Source: Phoebastria nigripes (taxonomy: Eukaryota; Chordata; Aves; Procellariiformes; Diomedeidae). From it: a DNA stretch of 64,000 nt. Position 1 is the stretch's first letter, and every line of letters begins with the position of its first letter. The notes beneath the pieces were generated by a model. It was not told where the DNA came from. It did not search any database and saw nothing but the letters and a program-made list of their open reading frames with translations. The position numbers were made by a program, and so were the translations under genes. This document shows positions 27,401 through 37,300 of the stretch, piece by piece. Where the stretch lies: contig JAYKAV010002552.1 of assembly GCA_035582835.1 (NCBI GenBank), positions 126,195 through 190,194 on the forward strand, written 5' to 3'.

Positions 27401-30400
27401 CTTTCTGAACTGAATCCCACATTGGCCTTTCCCTTATTTTGGTCAGATGCTAACAAAGTTTACTTGCACCTACGCCGCCAACGTGATGAATTTCTAGCTA
27501 CGCTCTTTATACACACTCTTACTTGGATTAACACTGTTATCATTTTTTTCCACTCTGTTGTGAGTAAATATGCTACATCTAAGCACGTCATAAATTTACC
27601 AATTAAAAATACCCCGTGCACTGCNGGCTTTGGATGATAAGAGGGAGTGTGTGTGTATGCGGGGTGATAACCTTGAGCTCCACAAATTGCAGTCAGGACT
27701 TCTGATTTCAAAAGCATAAAACTCCTCCCCAAGCGCAGTCACCAGCCACAGCCAACAGCTCCGGGCTACGTCCTAAACATCTATAGGGTCCAGAAAGGTT
27801 GAGACCCTTTGGAGTGATGCTCACAATGAAATCTGTCACAGCTGGGCTTTTGATGCACACAAAGACGTGATAGCACAAGGTACCAGGGTGTTCTTTGTTT
27901 TAATCCCTACTGAACAGAGCCACACGACTAACATTTCACATGAAAAAAAAGGTTAAAAAAGAAACTGTGGTCTGTGACACCAAGATGTACTTAAAACTTC
28001 TTTCATTAAATAGCACAGCCAGTATTGAGGTAATCTCTGATCTAGATTTTAAAGCTCACAAGCTTCCAGAATTGCTTATTCCTTACCAAGAACAAGAGAC
28101 AACTTGGAACCTTGCCCTCACTGTGGGAAAAGTCAGGTGTGGATGAATNTCGACACAAATCAAATCCTCCATTTGCATGTATGCTCTTTGAGAAAGCGCA
28201 GGGGCACTTTGCTCAGATGTGCCCTCCTGGGAGGTCCCAGAGGCTCTCGTTGTCTTTGAGAAGACTGGGAAAATAAGGAAACACTGTCTGTACTGCCAAA
28301 ACCAAAAGGATATAAAGAAATCACGGAAATTATGATTTGGGGCTATCTGTAAGCCCTACAAGTTACAGTTATAACTGAGAGTCTCTCTCACTTATAAATC
28401 AGAAATAACAAATCTCTTGCTTTGGAGATCCTTTCTTGAAGGTGAGGGGCTAGCATTGAACTCAAACCCAGTACTTACCCAGCTGATCCACTACATGGAT
28501 CCAACTAATACAACAGACGAAAAAGAAGCCCTGTCATTTCTAGTTGCAGCAGCAGGCATTTCATTATCAGTTTCTGCTCCTTTTGTCCCAACTGTCTGCC
28601 AACATTAAGGAAGACAGAAAGAGTATGCCACTGCGCCGGGAATGATTAGACTTCAGAACAACCAAACTAAAGACAATTACTTTCTATTTTACATATGACT
28701 GGGAATAGCTCTGCACAGTCATGGCAATGGAAACTTTAAAATATTTGCTGTTATTTTTAATGGAGTTTAAAAAATATTCCTCCTGTTTTGTTTCATTTTT
28801 CCTGTGCTTGTCTTCCTCTCAATGTTTATGCCAAGAACCATTGTGAAACCCCTCTGATATCACCAATCCATAAATACGGTTTATCATTTCTAGATATATA
28901 CATGCAGGCACACTTCAGGTTCATAATTAGGCAGGAAAAATGTCAGACCCGTAAAAAGCAAAACACAGCCCGTTACGTGCTGGGTGGCAGAATCAAACGG
29001 AGACGGTGGGAGGCTGTGAGCTGCCTGAAGATCTGCGTCCTGGCTGTAGTCAGGAACGACAGATGGTGTTTGTCAAGAGGATAGAGCCTTACCTTCTTAT
29101 TTTATCATGGAAATATCACAGTAAGAAAACTATCAACATTCACCATTTTATCTAACAGATTTAAGAAATACATCCCACAGAAAAAAAGCCAGAATTCCTG
29201 CTGGAAAACAGACCGCCAGATGCAGCTGGAAATCCCAGTGAAAAGATGCAGTTTTGTTTATCAAGCGACATTGTCAGCCATTGCATGTATTTTATTTTCT
29301 CATTAAGGAAATGCACCGAGCATATACAGAGATTACATTCAATGCAGATTTATCATTACAGAACAATCAGAAAATAAAGATACAATCAATGCACATTTCC
29401 TGTAGCAGAACAGATTGAAGGAACTGATTCAAGCTGAGAATGAAATGAAAAATACTTAAACCAACTGAAGTGATGAGATACAACACAGATGAGATACTTA
29501 AGTCCAAATTAACATTCTCAGCCAAGATCTGCTGCATTGTTGCAATCTTTATATTCAACAGCTTTATCAGACTTCTGCCTAGCAACTAAGCATAGACCAG
29601 AACNGCCTTGTCTGAGAGCCCATTCGAACAAAACCCCAGAAGAATAGNCCCAGTCTGAAGCCACAATCTACATGAGATGATGAAAGGATCCATACGAGGA
29701 AAGAGTACGATAAAACAAGGAGACAGTTTGGTCCATGTGACAGGCAACAGCTACAAGGCAGGCTAGGGTTATACTCTACATGGAGGTTTCTCTGATTTCA
29801 CTTGAGGCAGCTCTCTAGAGTTTGCAACCTTAATATTTTGTGAATGTGCAGAATTCTATGACACACTGCCTGGAATTGATTTTTCAAAGAATTATACTGA
29901 AAAAAGTCACAACACAAAGCTAGTGGAAAAACTACTTTGCCACATATTTTGTGAGTTCCATAAACTTGACGACCAAATCTTTTTCCAAATAGGCAACTAA
30001 AACTAGAACTCGAAAGACCACCTCTACTTCAGTTACACCAGCTGGACTTTAAGCCAGTCCTATGCATCTTGCGTGCCAGAGATTAGACCAGATCATCACA
30101 GTTGGACATTAAAATCTACAAATATCACTCATCTGCTTGTCTCTCCCTCTGAGTTTTCAATCAAAGGAGGTACCACCCTGCTCTCCAATACCATAGACCC
30201 AAGACCCTGCTTAGTGCTATCACATCGTGCGTTATGTCACTTCTCGTCTTGCCTAGTTTCAACATAACCGCTTCAAAGGACCGTCTGCCTACTAGCTAGT
30301 GACGCACGATGCCTTCTACGAAGTGGCCCATTCTGGATCATTTACTTGGTAAGACTGCAATGAATGGGATTATTAACAATGTTGATTTAGTTCCTTACAT

Positions 30401-30881
30401 CTCTAAAGATCTCCAAGTAATTTCATTCACTTTGCAAAGCGAGAAGGGTATGTAAACCACCACAGATCAACTCAATCACGTCATTGAAGGGGGAGATATA
30501 TACTCTTACTCTCAAAGAATGAAATTCAGGACACTGAAGAATTAACTATATAGTTGAAACTGCAAGAATAATTTGGATAAACAAAAATGTTATTACTCAA
30601 GTTATCATTTGCCTACAGGACAGGGATTAACCACTCGTTCTCAAAAACAGCAGTAGAGAGAGAACGAGTTGATCTTTGGAGGGAGCTTACCAGTTCAAAA
30701 CAACTTCCAAGCTCTTTTTTTTTTTCTTCTTCTTCCAATGTTGTGGTAAGATTCTCAAAGGATCAGAAAAGAGGAAACTGGAAGGGTTTTTTTCCCAGGA
30801 AATATACATAATGTAAGATACCTCCATGCATTGTTCTCTTAATGACCTTCTCTTACCAGTTTGTATTAATACTAAATCATC

Positions 30882-30887
30882 TTTATT
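30882..30887 (-). terminator. Candidate poly(A) signal of the Ly6-type gene
   Basis: AATAAA reads on the minus strand 455 bp past the stop codon of the Ly6-type gene. It is the first canonical hexamer I see after that stop, so the 3' UTR would be about 480 bases. Inferred from sequence only. Confidence 0.5.
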
Positions 30888-31341
30888 TCAAGTCTTCTGG
30901 CTTTGTCCAGTTCGCAAATGTTCTCTGAAAGACTAATTTGCTTGCTAGAATTTTCAGTCACTTTGTGCTTGAAAATTTTAGCTTGCTTTTGAATGTCTGC
31001 CAACAGTAAACAGCATTTGGAAGATATTGGTCCTTTACCCTACTACAAGGCTACCTGCAGCTAAGATTTCTCCTTCTCTTTATACAATCTAAATTGTAGG
31101 AAAACGTTACATATTTGCACAATCAACCCCTTACGATAAACAAGAAGAGGGCAGCGTTTCTTACATATAGGTCAAGATGTATTTAGCAGATGGAACAATT
31201 TTTATCTGAACATCTGTCAGGTCTGCCTACTGCTTTTTGCCTACCGAGAAATATGGTACATGGAGTAACGTGATTAGGAAATATAACCATCCCTTTCCAA
31301 GAAGGCAGACTTGTTGCTTCAGGATACTCTTTTTTCCCCCC

Positions 31342-31547
31342 TCATGTCAGCTTCAACAACGGGTGCCACAGCAATGTGAAGACGAGGAGAAAGAAGAAGC
31401 TCGCGGAGGTGGTGACTCTTGAAGCCAGGCTTTTTGCATTGCAGTTGTTTGAGTAGCAGCAGTGAACGCTCACTCCGGGCGCTCTGGATCCGTCCCTCCT
31501 TGCCCGCTCGCAGAAGGACCTGAACGAACAGGACTTCATGACGCCAC
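31342..31547 (-). CDS. Ly6-type gene, coding exon 3 (second half, GPI signal, stop)
   Basis: The acceptor is GGCTCTCTTGCAG. The exon completes Ser58 and carries cysteines 64, 70, 87, 88 and 93, the CCYSNNCN signature, a short basic stretch (ERARRDG), the Ser/Thr linker, the hydrophobic tail and a TGA stop at 31342-31344. The last-exon layout, with half a domain plus a GPI signal, matches known Ly6 genes. Confidence 0.93.
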
Positions 31548-33178
31548 CTGCAAGAGAGCCACATTGAACCCAAANGGACCAGCATCTTCATGGTCACCGC
31601 TCCTGTCTGCATCCCCTCTGCATGAACCTGACCATCCAATATGGAGCAACAACATTAGGTTTGGCCGTTCCTTACAAGTAAATGAATACAATTGCATCAG
31701 ATTACAGCACACTAACAAGCTCCCACTTAAGTTAAATAATTGTAATTTATCTTAGATGCAACTGATGCAGCTTAAATATCTCTGAACGTGCTCAACTGCA
31801 GTGCCTCCTTAGCCCCTTTTCCTTCCTAATTTCCAGGTACGTCATTTAACTTAAAAAGGACAGTTTCTCGTAAGAAGTGGGCAATACTTAAAATGCTTTT
31901 TTACAGCTTTCACATAATGTGGATACGGCTCATCATGGCATACTGACAAATCATACTCAGTGGGATTTTGTATCAGATTGCTGCTAAACCAATAAAATTA
32001 GGGATTGAGATTTATTAATAGGGTTTATTTTGAGAGGAAACATTTACCTTTTTTCTCCTTAGCTTACTATATACTCTTCTCTTTCCAACACTGATTATTT
32101 ATTTCTATTATTAAAAATTTAATGAGTCTGAACTGTTTGTGACTACTTACTTGCTTGTCCTCTAATGACCGCACATGCGTCTGAATGCCCTGGACATTGC
32201 TGGCTTCCTTGTCTGTTACAGTCTTCATCACTAGAACCTACACAGGTGTAACACTGCAGTGCTTCGCCTGGCATTAAGGAAAAAAAGACCACTTGTAACA
32301 GTAGTGTTTAGAGTTTACAAAAAATATTTTAAAATACCAGCTACACAGTCTTTCTAATTTTGTTTGAAGCACATGCAAAAAATTGCAAAAAGGTTTAAAA
32401 AAACCCTAAAGATTCTTCAAATCCTATCAATTTTTCTTTTTTAGAAGTGGTCCAGATACTGATTTTAAAGATGAAAAAAATCAGCCGTTTATTATTTAGT
32501 TGTTACAATTTGCACTTAAAATAATCCANGAACATCTGATGGTCTGTAATTGCATCCACACCTTCTTGTAACATTTTCAGAGCAGAATCCACTGTAACAA
32601 GTTGGAGTATCATGGTTTTTTCCCCCTCCGTCATGATCTTTGGTCCACAGTACCATGAAAAAGTACATTGTAAACACAGAAAATCTTACTATGATCCATA
32701 TTGCATTTTCTCCTAAAGTATCAATTCAGCTGGAAGGCATAGCAGTATATCTTAAGGGTTTTGCTCTTGTTTAAACATGACAACCGTAACTCGAACCTCT
32801 TTCTTTCCCTTGGTTCAAACTACATGGTATTTTCAAAGGCAAGCATGAATTTGAAATATATTTAAAATACCATACTTCAAACTTGCAGAGCAGAAGGCAC
32901 ACTTGCTGTCCACAGGGACATGTGCATTTAAATTTGTTAGCATACATATTTACGTTTACATTACATAGCAGAGGTGAAATTCTGTGCTGCTAANCACATA
33001 CACAAAACAAGCTGAAACCAAACAAACCCAGGAGAGAAGCCCAGAACAGCAAAGAGGCTCAGCCATGCCTGAAGTAGGAAATGAAAAAGAAATAAAAAAG
33101 GAAAGAAAAGGGAGTTGACTTACTTTTGAGTACAAAAAGGGAGCTGACAAGAACCAGGCTGAAGACTGTCCACATCAT
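31342..33178 (-). CDS. Ly6/uPAR (three-finger) GPI-anchored protein, complete, 3 exons
   Basis: The join of 33124-33178, 32151-32267 and 31342-31547 gives 125 residues. Residues 1-21 are a signal peptide with a hydrophobic core (SLVLVSSLFVL). Residues 22-94 form an LU domain that opens with LQCYTC and closes with CCYSNNCN. Ten cysteines at 24, 27, 35, 43, 50, 64, 70, 87, 88 and 93 match the canonical three-finger set. Residues 95-107 are a Ser/Thr-rich linker. Residues 108-125 are a hydrophobic tail (FFFLLVFTLLW) typical of a GPI-attachment signal, with the attachment residue probably near Asn94. No N-glycosylation sequon is seen. Both introns are phase 1, as is usual in this family. The product should sit on the outer plasma membrane. 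Family members act in adhesion, complement control, receptor modulation or gamete binding, and I cannot say which applies. The GPI tail argues against a secreted member. It lies 1.1 kb downstream of TACC2 on the same strand. Orthologue not identified. Confidence 0.9.
32151..32267 (-). CDS. Ly6-type gene, coding exon 2 (first half of LU domain)
   Basis: This 117-nt exon is phase 1 to phase 1. The acceptor is a run of T and C ending in TGCCAG, and the donor is GCAA|GTAAGT. It completes Ser19 and carries Glu-Ala just before the predicted signal cleavage, then LQCYTC and the cysteines at 24, 27, 35, 43 and 50, ending at Ala57. This is the usual first-half exon of a three-finger domain. Confidence 0.92.
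33124..33178 (-). CDS. Ly6-type gene, coding exon 1 (signal peptide)
   Basis: The exon encodes residues 1-18 plus the first base of codon 19 and ends at the donor A|GTAAGT. Two ATGs stand in tandem. The first (33176-33178) has T at -3. The second has A at -3 and may be the better start, which would shorten the protein by one residue. An untranslated exon further upstream is possible, as in many Ly6 genes, but none was identified. Confidence 0.87.
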
Positions 33179-33258
33179 GGAGATACAAGGGATGTACCAT
33201 TAGCCAAAGAAAGCAGTTTGTTTGCTATTAAAGCCTTAATGCTTATCTTACATACCTA

Positions 33259-33282
33259 ATCCTCTGCAGAGGATAACTTATA
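33259..33282 (-). promoter_or_regulatory. Candidate core promoter of the Ly6-type gene
   Basis: On the minus strand, TATAAGTT (33275-33282) lies about 100 bp before the start codon. It is followed directly by a perfect 16-bp palindrome, ATCCTCTGCAGAGGAT (33259-33274). The placement fits a TATA-type promoter with a short leader, but no transcript evidence is available. Confidence 0.25.
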
Positions 33283-33582
33283 GGATAAAAAGGTGTGCAA
33301 GAATGCTACTTATCTAGCTTATTCTGGTTGTACTTCTAATCACACGTACTTCATCTCCACAAACNCTGCAGACAAATTCTTCCAGTAGCAGGAAGAAAAT
33401 GCATTTACCTTTCAGTGATAGATATGCTTAAAAACCACCATCCCATCATCGCANGTCACAGCCTCCAACCCATGCAAACAGTCTCATTACATTTGCCTAT
33501 GGGATTTGCTAGATCAGGGTCAGAGTATTAAACATTTTGGAGGATTAAGCCTATGCTTGAGACCTGAGTGGTCCAAATCTAG

Positions 33583-33601
33583 CATATATATATATATTTA
33601 T
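33583..33601. repeat. (TA)n microsatellite
   Basis: A short TA run lies between the Ly6-type gene and the TACC2 3' end. Confidence 0.7.
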
Positions 33602-33805
33602 AGAGAGAGCAAGATATAGACACAGATATGTGCACATAAGTCGTATATTCTTGTGACCCATGGAGTGCTCCAAGCAGTGACCCATGAAGTGCTTTCTGTG
33701 AAGGAATTCATTAATAAGAGCTGCTGTATCTGGCACTGCACATGAAGTAAGCAAGTGAAGTACATAAAATAGAGCCATACTTATCTTCAACTTTCAACGA
33801 AAAAA

Positions 33806-33811
33806 TTTATT
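33806..33811 (-). terminator. TACC2: Candidate poly(A) signal of TACC2 (distal)
   Basis: AATAAA reads on the minus strand 472 bp past the TACC2 stop codon. A second copy lies at 33869-33874, in a T- and A-rich part of the presumed 3' UTR. Use of this site would end the TACC2 transcript about 0.6 kb before the start codon of the next gene. Confidence 0.45.
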
Positions 33812-34150
33812 TACAATAGAGAATTTCATTTAAGTGACATGCATTTTCATTTTTTTTTCATTTTTAATTTTATTTTACAAATCAGCAAATGCAGATAAAG
33901 TTTACACTCCTTAAGGCAAGAGTCCCCATGCAAGTAATACATGTTTATATTAAATCCAAAAGACATCCAACATGGGAACTCATGTACAAAGGGAAGGCTA
34001 GGATCAGCAATTTGTAATTTCTTAGAGAACTTGACAATCTCCCTGATACAGGAACTTTGAGATCAACTTGCTATGAATTATACTATGAAAATGCAAACAA
34101 TAGCAAGAAATTCTGATAGTCATCTTAGTACTGCATACAATTAAATCAAC

Positions 34151-34156
34151 TTTATT
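34151..34156 (-). terminator. TACC2: Candidate poly(A) signal of TACC2 (proximal)
   Basis: AATAAA on the minus strand only 127 bp past the stop codon would give a short 3' UTR. Together with the copies at 33869 and 33806 it allows alternative 3' ends. Which one is used cannot be told from the sequence. Confidence 0.4.
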
Positions 34157-34282
34157 TAGAAAGAAAATACAGTAGTGCATACGAAAAAGTGAAAATATAA
34201 CCTGTCCACATAAATGTATGGACATCAGTGTGCCAATGGTCATATTGCACTCAATATCGAAGTCCAGAAATTTGGTTAAAAG

Positions 34283-34348
34283 TTAGCTTTTCCCCATTTT
34301 GGCAATCAGTTCATCACAAATCTTTGTTAATTCTTCTATCTCTTTATT
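34283..34348 (-). CDS. TACC2: TACC2 last coding exon and stop
   Basis: The acceptor TTTATTTTCCAG precedes 21 codons and a TAA stop at 34283-34285. Residues 409-429 start [16 protein letters not shown] and end KMGKS, the TACC2-type terminus. The 3' UTR follows towards lower coordinates, with candidate poly(A) signals at 34151, 33869 and 33806. Confidence 0.97.
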   Translation of the reverse strand, partial: NKEIEELTKICDELIAKMGKS

Positions 34349-37300
34349 CTGGAAAATAAAAGGCAATATTAAGTATTATGAAATATATTGTTGCATTAAG
34401 ATGAGGGTTTTTTTTTTTAAATTATCCAACCTTTGGGAGAAGTGTGGGACAATTAAGTTTTCTCCAATACTGAGAACAGAGTATCTATATATCTATATAT
34501 AGATATATAGATATATATATATGCATACATAGTACAGCTACATATAGTGCATTCAAACAATACGCTTACTTATTTCCACATACAGCTCCTCCAACTTCAA
34601 TAAATACAATTTAGCACTAAAGCACACAGCTTTATAGCAGTCATTCCTAGCACACGATAGTAACACATAGTGTAAATTTGTTTCTAGGCTGCACTTTCAT
34701 AGCATTATTTTCACTCTGTTTTCCAGGGGCTCTAAGCAAGGACGAGCTGTACTATATTGAAAGCAAACTCCTTTGCTGAGCTAGAGAACGTGAAATATAA
34801 ACAGGGATTTCCTACAGTCACTTTTGCCCTAAGCCGTACAGATCTGTATCTGATCGTTTTGTCTATGTTAACAGTGGAAGCACGTAAGCTAGCACTGGAA
34901 TTACAGCTAAAACTAAAAATGGAGACAAAAACCGAGAGAAGAACTAAACCAGAGATATCTTCAATCTGAGAACCAAAGCAAACCAAGGGCCCTGCTTGGT
35001 ACACAGGTGCCCACTGAGCTTTGACCGAGTCTGAATCAGCCCCGCGCGCTGGCCGGTGGCTGAGATCAAAGCCTGGCAGATGGGTCCATTTGCCCGAACT
35101 GCCCAGTGCACGCAGCTGATTTTGTTACAAGGGCTGGGCAACTCTGCTCTCCCTGGGGCCGGGGAGCTGCCGGGCCAGCTGGATGTGAGGAGCTGGAGAG
35201 GTCCTCGGGCAGACCTTGGCTGTGGTCTGAGCTCCAGAGGAGAGCTGGATGCAGCTGCTCTGGGAAGTTTCACTTAACTTGGGTCATCCCGTTGACTTCT
35301 GCATTAAAAGAGCTGAATTGCTATTTACCTTTTGTTCCAGTGTTCTTTCCAATGCGTCCACTTTCAGCTGTTCTTTACGAAGGCTGGCCTGATATGCTGC
35401 TTGCTCTTGCTGAGCCTTGCCTCTCACTTGTGCAATTTCAGCATTGGCTCTAGAAAAACACAGATTTTTGTCACGTCAGGCTCTCTACAGGAAAGGACAG
35501 TGGGTACCAAAGGATGGACTGCATCTTAACAGACGGGTGGTGAGGGCAGGGCTACTTTCTGCATGTCTTTGGAAGTATTCTGAGACTTGTCCCTAGAGAC
35601 TTTTCATGACTCCCTCTCTTGCTCAGCAGAGGCTGCAGTGTCTCTTCTTAANGTCTGTGTCATTCCTTCCATGCTTCTCTCAGATATCTGTGCTGGGGTC
35701 ACAAATATCACTTAGGTAGAAGTGGTTTATGGCAGTTTCTAAACCTGATCTCCAGTTCTTACAGACTAGACTCACAGCTGGGACAACAGCTGGAAAGCAA
35801 ATCCAAGTCTTACTTTGTTTTAGGCACTGATCAATCCTAGTGACATTTTGGAAACATCTCTTGGGTCTAGGGGACTGTAATGTGAGTCCTGAATGTAATC
35901 CCTACAAATGCTTAATTGGTCATTACATGGAAGCATAGAAGAAAAAAAAAAAAAAAAATCAACAGAGCTGCCTCTCTTAAGCCACAATCTGATGTTCGCT
36001 CCTTAACGGTGGCTTAAGGAGTTACTATCTGTGCACATCTGGCATGATCTTTTGTGCAACTATTACTCGTCACCCTCAGCACAAGTTGGGCTGATCCAGC
36101 TTAGATAACCGGTGTTACTAGGGAGAGACCGCCTGACTGCTTCTGCACTGAAACAGCTGAGCAGCACTTACATGTACTGTTCTGCTGATTGATGCAGGGG
36201 CAATAATACAGCACAAGGGCAACAGCAAATCTCTGGGGGCAGGAATAGTGGCTGCAGGTGCAAATATCTGAGCACAGCCATCCATAGCTGCATAAACCTA
36301 GCTAATGGCTTCTTTCTTGATCTTCCCTGGAATATACGTTAAAGAAACATGAAGACATTTGATAAAGATAGAAATTTCAGGTGTTCTAGATGGTCAGGAG
36401 CTGGAAGAAACACCAGCACATTACAGAAATTCTCATTACGGCATTTCATTCCTCGCTCCATCACAGAGCAGCCTGTGCTCTGCATATTGAAGGAGCGGGT
36501 TTGGGATGCAAGGTGCAGCCACAGGAATCCTCCTGCAGCATGAACCCCTGAAAAGAGATGTGTACAATCAATTACCTGTCCAGTTTTTCCTCAGCGTGAA
36601 TTTTGAGTGCTTGATACCTCTGCTCTTCCTTCTTTACTCGTGATAAATATTCCTGCGCACATTTCTTTAACACTTCTTCATTCTTAAATTAGAAGATTAC
36701 ATTAAATTTAATCCAAGAGGTTGAAGCGTAGGACAGGCACCTATTTGCAGGAGTCACATTCAGATATTTTAAGGGCTGCAGTCTAACACTGACACCCCCA
36801 CACAGAGGCCTTCTGAAGCAATATTACACAATGCAAAAAGCTTTACAATTCTTCTGTTTGCATTTGATACATGGCTGCAATCCTTCACCTGAGGATTACG
36901 TTATGTCACNCACTTTAGATATAACCTCTGACCTGAGGAATTCACGTCCTAGGTTTTAACAGAATGCTCAGTCCAGAAGCCAGCCCTGACATGGGCTCAG
37001 GTCCCGCAGTTATGTGACATCTATTGAAATCGCAGTGTCACAGATGGGAGCAAGTTACTCCTGTGCAAAATCTTCATCTTTTTAAAGCTATTCCGAAAGG
37101 AAAGCACAAATGAGCATTCACGTTCTCCCTCCCCCAGCACACTGCAGTCTAACGTAGTACATCAGATTCGACTGGGAACAAAGACGTGCCTTCTGTTAAG
37201 CAGCACTGGTATACATGAGAGCCTGCTCAGNTTTGCTCTTTAAAAGAGGGGACTTTAACATGACTCACCTTCCGAAACCCCTCCAATACTTCTTTCATTT

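Larger units (their letters stand above)
15111..30881. other. Intergenic DNA, no gene supported
   Basis: No gene was recognised on either strand. Visible contents are a 20-T run at 21669-21688, an A-rich low-complexity tract at 24412-24477, and one isolated exon-like segment on the minus strand at 24992-25057 that I could not link to any gene. Single ambiguous bases occur roughly every kilobase. The right end of this stretch abuts the inferred polyadenylation signal of the Ly6-type gene. Confidence 0.6.

Noticed and set aside
31342..33178. Reading the three-finger gene as a secreted toxin-like member of the superfamily.
   Set aside because: It has a hydrophobic C-terminal GPI-anchor signal and the usual ten-cysteine Ly6 pattern, so a membrane-anchored Ly6 protein is the simplest reading.
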